From: Archilochus colubris | Taxonomy: Eukaryota; Chordata; Aves; Apodiformes; Trochilidae | Length of the DNA: 64,000 nucleotides | NCBI GenBank assembly: GCA_023079485.1 | Contig: CM041084.1 | Location: 12,088,609-12,152,608 of the forward strand | Direction of reading: 5' to 3' | In this document: one piece after another, positions 37,801-50,398 of the stretch | Layout: every line of letters starts with the position of its first letter | Numbering within the stretch: position 1 is the stretch's first letter | Notes under the pieces: model-generated | Told to the model about the DNA's origin: nothing | What the model saw: the letters and a program-made list of their open reading frames with translations, nothing else | Database searches by the model: none | Made by a program: the position numbers and the translations under genes

Positions 37801-39440
37801 TAACTTCTGAAATCCAATAGGACATAAAAAGAGAAAAAACACAAAACGACTTCAAAAAACCTTTTCTCCCACAAGTGTAATTGCAACATACCAGTAAACA
37901 CCTTGGGTTTGGCTTTTTTGTAGAGCTACTGTGTATTCAATAAATTGAACAACAAATGCTATTAGTATTAAGTGGCTAATAAAGTCTGATTTATGTACTC
38001 ATGTTAATAATCTGCTTGTGGAATATGCATACTTCCCTATTAGCATCTTAGCACATGATTTCTGAGAATATTTCATTGCTTCAAAGAGATAATAGTCTGA
38101 CTGTGGTCTAGTCTTTACTGGTAAATGGATAGAGTGATCAGTTGCTTAATTAGCACAAACATAATCTATTTCATCATTAAAAGTTGTAAAGGAAGAGGAA
38201 GCTCCAGAGATTTTTCCACTGTGAAATGAATCTAAACCAAACATGAAGGGATTTTATACATACACTTTATCTGTATTTGCTTTTCTTTAAAGCAGAGGAG
38301 TTCACCAAGGAGATCCTAGATAAATTATTCTGAAACTGTTTTGAGAAATGTAGTCATAAGTTGAGAGTTGCTATAAACATATTTGAATGTGCTGTCAAAA
38401 TGGATAAATTAAGTCCCTGCATGTGAAGAAAGCAGTCTGGTCTTAATGATGAGCTCCTAGGCTACACTGCTTATTGGAAACTTTTTGGGAATCGTATCAT
38501 GATATCCTACCGCAAGCCCAGGGTAGTCACTGTTACCTTGACATTTTGAGAAGCAAACAAGCAGATTTTTGTAAGAGCAATGAATGGCTTTGGTAACAAG
38601 TGGTGAAAATTGTGTAGTTCCATAGTCAGCAAACTCCCTGCCTACTGCTGCTGTGCAGGATAAAACCAGACTGCTTTTGTGGGCAAGCAGAGGACAAACA
38701 GTGTTTTAAAGTAAACCCACAGCAGAGGTGAGGTTTCACTAGTAAGGACTGGCATAACCTTTCTCAGTACAGTATAAACTTGTGTCATCTGACAGCCTCA
38801 GTCATGAGGTTGTTTTGGCCTTTGGCTGGTATTATTATTAGTTGTCTATTGTGTAGGCAGTGTCATATTCTATTTACTCATATCCATATTTTGTCTTTTC
38901 CTCAGAGTTAGGCTTGCCTGTGCTTGCACATCAGCCAGGAAGAAGATAAGCTGGTTTAGAGAAGGCTTTATTCAGTAGTATGTAATACTCTGCCAAGTTC
39001 CTGTGTGTACATGTTATGAAAATATGACTTGGTTATGTTCAACTTCAAGAATAGTTTGGACCTTTTTTCAGAATCTTGGCATAACAAGAGAGTTTTTATT
39101 CTGTGAGCACTGGAGTGAATGAAACCTTGATTCCCAAAATTCCCAAACTTCCAAGATTACCATATTTTTCTCTCTTGTTATCTATCAAAACCTCTGGTTG
39201 GATTTTTTTTTCCCAGGTAGAAGCAAAAAAGGCTTTTCCTCATTTCTAGTCAAGGCTAGCTTTAAACCTGACTGAAATCCACTGGTGATGCCCTGAACGG
39301 ACCAGATATTTGAGGCAGACCTCTATAATTCTTTTTTCATATAGTGAGTTGCCCAGAGAAACTCAAGTTCCTTTAATGGAAAAAAATCCCACATATAACC
39401 CCACAAAAAGCAAAAAAACCCTTGTACAAATTCACATTGC
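34835..39440. other. Non-coding stretch
   Basis: The first 800 bases (to about 35.6 kb) are somewhat richer in G and C and hold several overlapping short frames on both strands with no recognisable product. The rest is AT-rich. A TAAT-rich block at 37920-38200 is listed separately. No transposon is recognised. Confidence 0.6.
37920..38200. promoter_or_regulatory. Candidate conserved non-coding element, TAAT-rich
   Basis: This repeat-free block contains many homeodomain-core words: GGCTAATAAAG, GTTAATAATC, CTTAATTAGC (TAATTA core at 38147-38152) and CATCATTAAAAG. It also has GAATATGCAT, a POU-like word. Frames are closed in all phases. The density of TAAT cores without simple-repeat structure is the reason for the call. 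Conservation was not tested. Confidence 0.35.
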
Positions 39441-39445
39441 ATCAA

Positions 39446-39469
39446 TTTTTTTTTTTTTTTTTTTTTTTT
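39446..39469. repeat. Poly-T run (T24)
   Basis: An uninterrupted run of 24 T. It lies 366 bases before an A20 run, with unrelated moderately GC-rich sequence between. Confidence 0.9.
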
Positions 39470-39561
39470 AGAGAAAGCTCACAGTCACTAGATCAGGCAG
39501 GAGGACTTTATATTCAAATCTCCCTTGTACTCTGCATCTGCACACCCACAGTCTGGGTTTC

Positions 39562-39588
39562 AGTTCACTTGTGGGTTGCAAGTGAACT
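39562..39588. repeat. Perfect 10-bp inverted repeat (hairpin)
   Basis: AGTTCACTTG at 39562-39571 and CAAGTGAACT at 39579-39588 are exact reverse complements around a 7-base loop. ACTTGTGGGT also recurs directly at 39567 and 39586, so the structure may have arisen by local duplication. Confidence 0.6.
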
Positions 39589-39835
39589 TGTGGGTAACCC
39601 TGAGCAGTCCCCTCACAGCAAGGTTTCTTCATTGCTTCTGAGGCTTGTTGTTGCCTTTCTCCTGATCACAGAAGTCCCTCAGTCTCAGCTGCCCTGGTTT
39701 GCAGTTTTTGGCTGTGACTCTCTCCTTTCCCTGGAGCACCCTTGAATGTGGTTGTTTTTCTCCCTTGCTCATCCTCAGTCACTCTTCAGAGCAGCACAAA
39801 CCAGGATTATCATTTCACTCCTACCTGTTTATCTT

Positions 39836-39855
39836 AAAAAAAAAAAAAAAAAAAA
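39836..39855. repeat. Poly-A run (A20)
   Basis: A run of 20 A followed by a G-interrupted A stretch. Preceding sequence is not recognisable as a LINE or processed transcript. The 139-codon minus-strand frame that ends here takes its phenylalanine run from this tract. Confidence 0.9.
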
Positions 39856-40259
39856 GAAAAAAGCAAGAAAAGGTAAAATGTAAAAAAGTTACAAACATAG
39901 CAGAGATTATTTCCTTCATAGAAGGGCCAAAGGACTTTGCAGTTACAGGGTATACAGGGTATATTGCAGCACTATTTTGCTGCTGTGCAAAATGTGTTTG
40001 GGTCCTCACCAGGTTCACAATCTCCCAAACTGGGACCAATGTTACATACAGCAGCTCCATCTCCGGAAACTCCCAAAGCACATGTGAAAGCTGAGGAAGG
40101 CAGCAGTGCAGACAGGAGGCAGTAGTTTCCCTGCCAATTGACACCCATGCTATTGGAGGGAAGAGTGGCCTCACAAAACATGCTTGGTTTGTGGTTTCTA
40201 AACCCTGCTGAAATGCTGCTCTTGAATAAGACTCAACCAAAACATTTTCAAATTACATC

Positions 40260-43200
40260 TTTGAAAACTGCTTACAGTAATTTCTAATTTAACAAAACTG
40301 TCTTCTTATAGGAAAATGTTTCATGTACAATTTTTTAAGTAACCCAAGTAAGCACATTAAATGCTTATATACTGTATTTACTCTGACTGATAGCTATTTT
40401 ATACATCTTAGTATATATCCCTATAAATTTATCTTCTTATGCTTTAAAAATAGTTACTTTTTTTCTATTTCTATTTAAATGAAGGTAAGTTGAAATCTTT
40501 CTGAAACAAAACTACTTGACCTTAATATTGATTCACTAGTCAAAATAGGAAAAATGAAACTAATCTTTCATACTGATATTAATCTAACCAGATGTCTTTT
40601 CCATGAAAGAGCTTTGATTAACAATTATTTGAAAAATGTCCATTCACTTCTATATTGCCTCAATTCCCAGGTTCTTGGAAAATGTGCACTTTTATTGGAT
40701 TGTACATTTTATGGTATACGGGAGAATTATCTTTCCTCTTTCACAGTTTCCAGTTTTATTACTGTAAAGTTGGTTTATTACCTGTTAGCATGTTCCTAAA
40801 AAGGAAAAAGAAAAAAAATATTTGTAGAGGATATTAAAGATCTCTTTTACAGGAGCCTATTCTGCATTTTCTCTTTGTCTACAGTTCCCATTCAATAATG
40901 TACAGAGGAAAACACCTCAGGAAGACCAAAGGCAGTTCGGCAAAATCACCTCAAAATTGGCCAAAGGTTTTACATGATATGAGAACCAGTTATGAAATTT
41001 GTTTTTAAAAAAACCTTCAAATAAAGAAAATACTTTATTCTTAAAAGAGAGAGAAATCTTAATTTAAAAAATTTGAAAACAAAATACTCCTCAGAAGAAA
41101 GATGCTGTTGATTTTGTGGATTTTACCTGTGATAAAATATTTGGGGTTGAATCTCAGTTTAACATATGAAGTAGGAGAATGCCTAATAGTGTCTGAAGGA
41201 TTCCTTTGGTTTTTGTCATGTACAGTTCTTATGCTAGCTGTCAAAGCAGGACTTGATCCCCACTCTTTCCTCTCCTTTTTTTTTTTTTATATTTAAAATT
41301 CAAATTCACACAGGGCACAGCTCTTGTTAAAAAGCTCTTAATGATCTTGAGCACCTATCTGACAGGAGGCCATTTTCTAAATGGGCAGGGGGAGGGTTGT
41401 TGGGGGTTTTCAGCTACATAGTAAAGGATATTAAAATACACATGAAGGTAAATTTCCAAAAGAAAACTGGTAGGATGGAGTCAGGTGTTCAGCTGAATTC
41501 TGTTGAATGAGAAGGAGTTAGACCAGTTTCCACCAGCTGAAGATCTGACCTGCTGGTGTTTTGTTTGGGATTATACACATTTGTCTGACAGGCAAACACA
41601 AAGCTTGAATTAACAGCTTCTCATGCTTCTTCTCTCCTTTCTATATTTGTGCTAAACATCAGTTGGGTTCTTTGAATATTCATATTGAGTTTACATGCCC
41701 TTACATTTCACATTCAGCTTTTGAATAATTATGTTCTGAGAACTCCAACAAAGGCAGCAAAATAATTTGCAAATCTGAGAAGCCTTCTGTACTCTCTGTT
41801 ACCTTGAGGCCCTACTCCTTCAGTTCATAATTTCTGAGGTTTTTCCACTAGCGGAAGGTAGCAGTTTTAATAACTTCATGTTCTGACTTGTTTTTGTTTT
41901 GTGCAGTTTAATCAAATGTCTTCTATTGCATCTATATTTAAGAGTTTTGGGATTTTATATATTTTAAATTTTATTGTATATTATTTTGTTTCATTTAGGT
42001 TTATTTTCTTTTAATTTAATTTTTATTTTGTTTATTTTAATTTAATTTTTGTTCAACATATCCTCTGTGTAATGTTCACCTTCGTATATAAAAAAGCACC
42101 TGAGCCTGCCATGATAGATTCCAGGTAAAAAATTAATATAGGGTTGAATGTATATTTTTGAAAATTATTTAAGGGTTGTCACAGTATAGGTTGCCATGCT
42201 TAAAATTTAGGCACTATGCTCTGGTAACAAAATGTTGAGATGGTAGTTCACTGAAGGAAGTTTAGGTTTTGAGTTTACGCCAGGCTAGATGTATTTGGGA
42301 ATTTCAGCAGGAAATCTCCCAAAAGACATGACAGCTCAGGTGTTCCTTTGGATGTGGACCACCTCATAACTAGCCCAACCAAAATGGTCTCCTGAGGAAA
42401 GAATTTACCTCTGTGTTTTAGACTCTCTAGACCATAGCTTTGAAAATATTAGGAAGACCCCAAGATGTGCAGCTCAGCTAAAATGTAGATTTGGGACAGA
42501 ATCATAATAGAGGGAACAGTTAGAGAAGACCTGAAAGGAGCTAAATATTCCCCAACACAACCAGTTGTCCAGGAGGATTGATAGAAAGAGGGCTGTGAGC
42601 AGCTGGATTAGACCTGAAACTCCTCCTAGAGCTGGATTAGATGAGAGCTCAGTGGGTTTGTAAGGACGTTTTCATCCCTGGCCTCTTACTCTTGACCCCA
42701 CCAAGTACACTAAAACCATTGTGGGTCTGAGGTGGAAAACAACTGACTGAATCTGGGTTAAAACCCCTTTTCAGAAATAGTCAGTGATATGGAGCTAAAG
42801 GAAAAAATGGTAAATGTGTAAAGCTTGCTTTATTTCTGAAGGCAACTTCTTGTTCAGCTACATTTTGTTCATATCCAAAGAGAAATTTACATCCCAAGAC
42901 CTAGCTTATCAAAGAGAAAGAAATTCATAAGCTTTATTCTGACTCCCTGAAAAAAAGAGTGCATTTCTTGCCTTCTGAAGAGCATTAAAGCAGCATTACA
43001 TTGAAGAGTTTCCTGAGGCTTGCTCATTGAAAAGAGGTTGTGTAACCTTGTACCAAATTTTTACTCTAAATTTTTACCCTACTTTCTCCATCAACCCCAT
43101 AGTATTTTGTTCAAGTCCAGTCTACCAGCCAGACTCTAGGGAAAAATGTGAAAGTCAAAGAATTCACTCCGTATCTATGATTGATATTTTGCTAAATACA

Positions 43201-44460
43201 AATGATAAATTCCTGGAAAATTAATTGAGGGGCTGGAAACAAATTGTGTTTTACCCTAAAAGATTGTATTTCTGGTATTAGCTCCTGTACAAACTCTCTG
43301 GCTGGCTTTTTAGTGGAGCTTTCCCAGGAATACAACTCAGTTTAGATGGTCAGGTAGCATTTCAGTGTAAATGTGCCTGTGTGACAGCTTTATGCACCAG
43401 TTTTAACATCTGTTTTTTGGACAAACTGGTGCCAATTTTGGTGTGTTGAACAGGAGTAAAAGGAGTAATTGTAGTGACATCCAATTTCTGAGTACAAGCA
43501 GCTCTAGGAGGGAAGACAGGTAGTACAAAACAAAAATACTATTTCATATGCCTCTCACAGATTAACTGAAATGGAGAAAAGATACTTCCAAGCAGCTGCA
43601 GCAGTTGCTTTTTTATTTACATTTACAAAGCTCATCTCAATGTAGTTATAGACCACAAAGCTTTGATTTTGATGCTTGGAAACCCAAAGATAAAATATTC
43701 AGGATTGAGAGATGGGGCTGAAGGTCTTCCAAGACAGTATCTTTGTCATCTGTCTCGATGACCACTTCACAATGCAACAAGTAAAAGTGGTCATAGTAGA
43801 AAAATATGGAAGTCATTTGTCTTAAAAACTAAACCAAACTAATTTAGGATTTTCTCCAAAGCTGTGAAACCGGTGAGAGTTTTTCAGTAGATTCCAATGA
43901 GATCAAACCTGAAAGATGATATATCTTGTAAAGAAGACAGTGAAATACTTAGTAATGATCAATAAGACTACCAAATATGTGGAGAAGGAGAAGTCCATAT
44001 GGCTATTACTGTAAGACAAAAGAGAGTACAAATGGATATTTTAGTGGATATTGACTAGAAATTAATCTTGTTTCAAGAGGATGCCAGAGTCTTGAAACAA
44101 GTGAAAGAGAAATGGGCACATACCAGGTTCAAGGCAGGAAGTTTGCTCAGCAACACTCTTAAAGTGATCCTCCAGACAGCTCAGAGGCACAGACTATCAG
44201 ACAGTCACAGAAGACAGAAAAAAATATATGAGAGTTAGAAAAAAGGGTGCATTTTAAAAAATGTACTCATTTGCTTCTGTCTGTGCATGACTTGGTCATA
44301 CTCTTTAGTCCTGACTGATTTCATGGCTATGTATAAGCCAAAATAAATGAGTACAATAAGGTTACTTTGACCTCCCTTACTCGAGGCCTCTCACGATAAA
44401 TCTTTGCAATGATTTGGTAAGAACACTGGAGGTTGTATTCAACTTTTGTCCCTATCTTTC
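40260..44460. other. Non-coding stretch
   Basis: AT-rich unique DNA without a recognisable gene or transposon. It includes a T/A-rich low-complexity tract at 41940-42055 and the quadruplex motif at 41383. Frames are 81 codons or fewer. Confidence 0.65.
41383..41406 (+). other. Canonical G-quadruplex motif
   Basis: Four G runs of 3, 5, 3 and 5 are separated by loops of 2, 1 and 5 bases (CA, A, TTGTT), which fits the canonical G3+N1-7 pattern. It stands alone in AT-rich DNA, so it is not part of a general GC-rich area. Folding is an inference. Confidence 0.6.
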
Positions 44461-44474
44461 TCTAGTCCCAGATT

Positions 44475-44503
44475 ACTAGCAATTGCTAGTTGCAATTGCT
44501 AGT
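44475..44503. repeat. 16-bp palindrome with partial tandem copy
   Basis: ACTAGCAATTGCTAGT at 44475-44490 is a perfect palindrome. Its last twelve bases, GCAATTGCTAGT, recur after a single T at 44492-44503. The pattern suggests replication slippage on a hairpin. Confidence 0.7.
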
Positions 44504-45304
44504 GCTACCTTACATGTCTCATATTAAGAAGGATTTTTTCTCACAGTGTGAGAACACTTTTGGCATGGACTATTTGATGGGTATTTGTGAAACCCCAAAA
44601 TGCTTTGGGAGTACAAATAAAAAATAGCAACTCTCTACCCCCTCTCCTGTTGTCACACCCATGTGTGAATGGCTCCTTTTTGTCCTTTAATATAATTTAC
44701 TGAGTCATGATGAGTAACTGTGACATTATTTGATGTGCTCGGTAACGTTGCAAGCCCAGAGATGACTTTGTACAGAATAATCTACTGGAAAATGTTCTTG
44801 AAGAACATGATATTATGAATCCTTAGTTTAAGACATCCCTTTACGTAAGAAAGGTAATGACACAGGGTTATTTTCAGGCAGGAATCTAATACAATAGAGT
44901 ATCTTCATATAAATATCTACAGGAACTCATAGTCTGAGTGAAAAGAAAATATAACTTTCAGATAACAAAAGATCTTCCACCACTGAATTAGCAGCTCAAA
45001 GCAGCCTACTCTTTCAGCAAAATTTCTTTGTGTGATAATGTGCAAATGGTGCTAACCTTGGTTGCATTACATGGTGTGCTGAAGTACAGCACTGCAGCCT
45101 TTTTGACAAAAAAGCTTTGCGATCAATTGCATGTGACTGTTTCACTAGCTGTATGTGACACACCATACTGTGTTGTGTTGGCCAGGGACACAGACTGAAC
45201 GTGGCAGCCTGCCCATGGGCTCCATCACGGCAGCAGGGCTGGGGATTACACTTCCCCACTGCAAACTTGGCAAAGATCTGGGAGCACTTTTGTGTCACTC
45301 ATAC

Positions 45305-45400
45305 CTTTTCAGTGAAGGAGGTTCCCCAGCATCCCCAGCCAATTATTCCTGTCAGTATGAAAATTAGTGTGACCAGTGCAGCTGGGACATGCCAAACTCC
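45305..45400 (-). other. Candidate exon encoding a hydrophobic helix (unassigned)
   Basis: On the minus strand a 96-base segment lies between an AG (…ACATTCAG, ending at 45401) and a GT (GTATGAGTG, starting at 45304). It is 32 codons long and open in phase 0 at both ends. The product reads GVWHVPAALVTLIFILTGII at its start, followed by GWGCWGTSFTEK. That is a single hydrophobic stretch of about 20 residues ending in an aromatic/small-residue cap and a charged end, as in a transmembrane exon. The polypyrimidine tract before the acceptor is weak, and I find no convincing partner exon within several hundred bases either side. I do not recognise the family. It may be a decayed or lone exon of a gene extending beyond the window, or chance. 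Confidence 0.2.
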
Positions 45401-45499
45401 CTGAATGTGAGTTTCATAGATGATATACACACAGGCAGTAACTCGTCTGTATTGAACACCCTTGTGTCCTACCTGCAGGCAGGCTCCTCTACAAACCAC

Positions 45500-47325
45500 A
45501 CACTAAGATGTGTGTCCAACGTCCTTGTCTTCAGGTGCCCCAGAGTTTATTGTCCTAGCCAGCAGTTTTCATTTCTCCTCCATGGCTTTTTTAATCAAAA
45601 GAGAGAGAAAGATATAGCGTCCAGGGGAAACAGCAACAAAAGCAATACATAGAGTATCACGTTTGTGCTTTTTGGAATAAGAAAGGAACCAGGGACTCTG
45701 AAGATCTCCCAGTCTAGTCACAGATTTTAAAGAATATTATAATATGACTTCAGAAACCAAGCAGTGCTGGAATCTGGCTGCATCAAGTTTATAAAGGCAG
45801 ATATTATTTGAGAGGTCCAGGTAGCCTAAGGAGTTAGTAAACTGCAAGGGTGGGGGGAAGAAAGTGTATTGTACAATATAGCTATAATCATAAAGCACAA
45901 GATGTACTGAGTTACTTTACGACCTTTTTCTTCTCCAGTGAAGAAAGCCCTAATAAGTCACTTCTGGCTGTACCAGTCATGAATTATTGCTGTCTGCACA
46001 AAGGATGATAAATATTGTAACACATCATAGAACATGTCTCCCTTTAAATACTGTAAATGGATAAAGATATAAAATCCAGTGAGATACAAGAAACCTGAAG
46101 TTGTAAGTGAAAAACTAAGCCAAAGGATAAGAACTGAATTAATCCAGAGTGTATCACTGTGAAAGCAAGACTTTGGTATGAAATTTTTCCTATTGTAATG
46201 ATGGACAGGGAAAAAAGTAGAAGCATATTTATAGGTATCTGTGATTAACAGTGAATTCTCCCACCAAACCTACAAAGGAGATTTTTTTTTTTTTTTGCTC
46301 TTCAAGGTTTGCAGCTACCAGTTTGTTCTTCTTGAGTAAGATTTTATTACTGTCTTGGCTGAAGACTTTGCCATCCCCTCACTGTTGATCCCCACTCCCC
46401 AGCAGAATATATTTCCAGAAGAACAGGCAGAGGAGCTGCTTCTAAGAGTAATCCTCTAACCTGTTTTACTAGTCCACTTCTTTTGAAATGAACCAGGTCT
46501 GCAAGTATCTATTGAAGATGTTTAAGCAAATATTGCTTGTGTTCACTAAAAGGGATTATGAGGAGTATCAGGAACAAGTGGCATGTCTGAGGAGTTAATA
46601 AATCATAGTAGGAATGATAACAAACATCTGAGGGGACAGTCCCATTCTTAGCCACCTTCTGGGAAAATACTTCTCTCACTGCGCTCATCAATGCTAATGC
46701 AAATATCACAAAACTGGAACAGAAACCTAAACAATCTAGATAGTAGAAATAAGGGTTATTTCTGATTTCTGTGAAAACTCTATCTAATTGCTCTCCTGAA
46801 ACAATAGTTAGGAAAGACTCTTATTCAGGGACAGGACCTTGGATGAATATCTATATAAAAGAAGCCACCAAAGTATCATTAATATGAATGTGCACACAAA
46901 TTGGCAACTTTTGGTATTGTGTCAGATAGAAGATTATCAAATAGAGGGAGAAAATTTGGTATAACTAAAGGAATAAAATAAAAATAAGGCTAAGAAATAG
47001 TAAGAGTGTTTTCTATATATGTCCAGTTTTATACAGTACAACAGGACTATTCAGATCCATGCTTCATAGAAGCCAGGCGTCTGATCTAAAAAAGAATGTT
47101 TATGTTTAGTTTCACAGGTAGAGGGAAGTTTCAGGCAAGATTTGTAGAGGTATGTACTCATATATATTCTTAACTAAACCTTTGATCTGTTGATTTTACT
47201 TATGACAAATTAATATTAATCATTTTAAAGGATGTTTGGAAGTTTTTGATTTTTTAGAGGCATAATAAAATGCATTTCCTGAAACTCAAACTGTAAAGTG
47301 AAACTCAAGGTAAATTCTGCTGTTT
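45500..47325. other. Non-coding stretch
   Basis: No gene or transposon recognised. A T16 run lies at about 46281-46296. Frames are short. Confidence 0.6.
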
Positions 47326-47330
47326 ACTCT

Positions 47331-47392
47331 GATCAGGGTGTAGGACCAGATGACTTCCAGAGATCCTTTCCCATATTGTGCTATGATTTTAC
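47331..47392 (+). mobile_element. Short CR1 LINE 3'-end remnant
   Basis: AGGACCAGATGACTTCCAGA followed by GATCCTTTCCCAT and CTATGATTTTA (47342-47392) matches the plus-strand end of CR1 (consensus ...gactagatgacctccagaggtccctt...attctatgatt). Only about 60 bases remain and the octamer tail has decayed to one unit. Confidence 0.65.
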
Positions 47393-47769
47393 AGCATAAA
47401 ATATAGAAAAACTGCACAAGATAACCAGTTTTTCTTTGTTTCGTAGGAACTGTGCGAGGAAAGCAGGAAAACACTGGATGTGTTTTTGGAATAACTGGAA
47501 AAATAATTCCACGCTAACTTTTTCTTTTTCTTTTCTTTTTATCATTAACTGCTTTGATTTTATAAATAATCATTCTCTTTTGACTTGGTTTGTTCTATGA
47601 TTTATATTAATCAAATATCCAAAATACTAATTTTTTTAAGTCTTATCTCCATCAAGGTGTTTCATTTATTTCTATATGGAAACAACAGGAAAACCACTCT
47701 GTCTAGTTTGGAGAAAGTGGTAAATTGTTAAGCTCCCAGCTGGCATTTATCCTGGCCAGCTCTAAACCT

Positions 47770-48260
47770 GAGCAAATACATGTAAATATGGGACAATCAA
47801 TTTCCTTCCACATTCATGAATAATACTACTGCAGATTGATAATCCATTATTTCTTTGATAAGTTTACAGTAAAAACAAGGACAGCGTTGCATCATAATAG
47901 CTTTCAAATTTCAGATAATACACTTCTGTTTCAGAAGATATAAAGTAAAATTTGGGGTTATCAGTATACTTTTTCCAGCCTTATATTCAACAACATTTTC
48001 CAATCTTTAAACCAGTTAAAAAACAACAGATTTAAATGAAATTACACGTTATAATGGAATGTGTGGTTAGCATAAATATATCAATGTTATTTTCATTATG
48101 GAAAATCCCAGAGGGTGATTTCACTCTCTTTTGTTCTGGAATCACCACAGGTATGTTCTTAATTTGAATGGTTAGTTTATTCAGTTTATTATGGAAACTG
48201 GCACCATGTAGCTAAATCTATTCAAGCAAATGATTTCACCATTATCATTTAGAAAAAGAT
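47770..48260. promoter_or_regulatory. Candidate conserved non-coding element
   Basis: A repeat-free, closed-frame block with ATTCATGAAT (perfect palindrome, 47812-47821), CAGATTGATAATCCATTA, GCATCATAATAG and CATTATGG words. The mix of homeodomain-, PBX- and POU-like cores without simple repeats is enhancer-like. Only alignment can establish this. Confidence 0.28.
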
Positions 48261-48264
48261 CTTC

Positions 48265-50390
48265 CTGATCTATTAAGAATACTTCACTATTTGTAAGGAC
48301 AATCTCAATGACCCAACTCAGGGATTAAGTCACCTCTTTGGAAAGCGCTAAATTAGGATAAAATGAACCTGCTGAGACAGTGGTATCCCACAACTCATGT
48401 ATTACTGTCCACATTTCTCTTCAAATCTATTGGCTCCTGTTAAAGCTTAATTTAACCAAAGGTAAAGTTTAATAATAAACTTTAATAACCTTACTTGGTT
48501 ACTTATCACCCTTTTTTAAGTGTGCATAATTACAATACACTAGCCAATTCCACTTTTTCTTTTTTTTCCTCTTACATTCCTAGTTTGCTTCATTGTGAAG
48601 TATTTGTGAACCAGGTGGATAAGCTGTTCACAGATCAAGAATATTTGGATCTTTAAAAAGACAAGACTGTATTCATGAACTCCCTGTAGTCCTTTGTACT
48701 ATGCCAGTGTGACAAAAAAAATTCATAAATTCAATTTAAAAAGATTTTAAGAAAAGTATCCCTTTAGTGAATCTGGTTCAGAGTATCTCTTGAAATTTTG
48801 GGACATCTGTAATCCCCCTTCAAATTGTTACTTTTTGTGGCAATGATTTAGTTTTCACACTGTTCAGGCCTGAAATGCCTAATCTTGTAGAGTACTTAAT
48901 TCATTAGGTGCTAGAAGAACTCTCCAAGTTCTCAGTTTTATTCAACTATACATAGTCTAGGGAAATCTATATTTATCCTTTAACTAGAGTGAGACTCTTG
49001 ATTTCTTGAAAAATAACACCAAGAAATGCAGAAAATTTAGATGCAATTACAACTACAATTAACTTAATTTAATATCATCATAGTGATAATAGTGTTATGT
49101 AGCTTTCTTCTAATAATCCTGTACTCAGAACACTAACCAAGGAAATTATACATTTTGTTATTCAGCTTTAATGGGATTGACTCCATATTCTTTGGAAAAT
49201 GTCCTAACCACAAGCCAGGAGATATCCTGACTAAAATTGCTCATTGTCTGTATACCTGAAGCTAACCTGTGGAAAATTTGTGCAAGAGTTCTTGCTCCAT
49301 CGGAAAGAGGGAAAGAAAAAAGATGATTTTGACTTAGATGCTGGTGCACTCATCTGAAACTATGGTCTTAGTTGAAATATTTGTGAAATATTTTACATTA
49401 TACTGTCTCTAGGAAGCAATGAAAGCAGTTCTAGAGATAGGGAGCAAAGTTGCACAAGCCTTTGCAACTGAGAGCAGTAGTCAAGGATCAGGTTCCCCCC
49501 TGCCTATCGTCTTTTTGGAGCACATTCTTCTTGTACATCTACCAGAAGAGTGGCCCCGCTTTGATCAGATGTTTGGAGATATTCTCCCTAAGGATATCCC
49601 ATAGCTCAGTCATGGGGAACACTGTGAAGGTTATGTAGGTTTAATTCTCCTCAGTGCTTAACATCTGTGTCATCCCAGGTCATAGTGAGTATGCATAGTG
49701 AGTATGCAAAACCATTCAGATATTGTGGAAGCACAAGTACCAGAAAGAGAGTTGTTAGAAGAAATAATTAGCATATATTATAGTTTCATTACTATTTTGG
49801 TCAATGGAGTAAGGAGCAATTTAAAGTCAGAAAAGTAGTTTACTCCTTCAGATCTTCAGAAGCAATTCTGTTGTCCTCCATTTAGGACAGCATCTATACT
49901 GCTCTATTGCACTGCAATTGCACTGGGAGTTGAGTGTTTAAAAGTTTTTTGGGGCTTTGCCCAAGTCAGGCACTAAACTTGGGTGGATGGTGATGTACCC
50001 TGTGCAAAAATGTAGAAGACATTTCAATTGTCAGTTGAGTTGTAGACTGTTCTCACAAGTCTAAACACTGAACCTAAATTAAATCACCTGATGATATTTT
50101 TAAGTTCCATCATGGAAAATTTGACACCAAAGGATGATATTTATTTATTTCAAAGATTTCTATTGTACTATTAAGTGGAATAGGACCACATCACTGAAGT
50201 AATACATTACTGTCAGTCATAATATAAGTAAAGAAATATTTTGAACACAAAAATGATACTAGTGCTTTCAAAAAGAGCAGCTCAAAACAGTGTGTAGGAA
50301 AGGTCTCAACCAGCATCCAGGAGAGTTTTTTTTCTGGTTCTTGCTAGAGCTAAGAGTCCACAAGTGAGTCTGAATATTGTGCATGCATGT
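48265..50390. other. Non-coding stretch
   Basis: Nothing recognisable as a gene or transposon. It holds a perfect 13-bp tandem pair at 49681-49706. A 61-codon frame at 49419-49604 has no family I recognise. Confidence 0.6.
49681..49706. repeat. Perfect 13-bp tandem duplication
   Basis: CATAGTGAGTATG occurs twice head to tail without a mismatch. A short, probably recent slippage duplication. Confidence 0.9.
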
Positions 50391-50398
50391 CTGTATGA

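Noticed and set aside
39821..40240. 139-codon minus-strand frame
   Set aside because: Its C-terminal phenylalanine run is the A20 tract, and the rest shows no domain. Low-complexity artefact.
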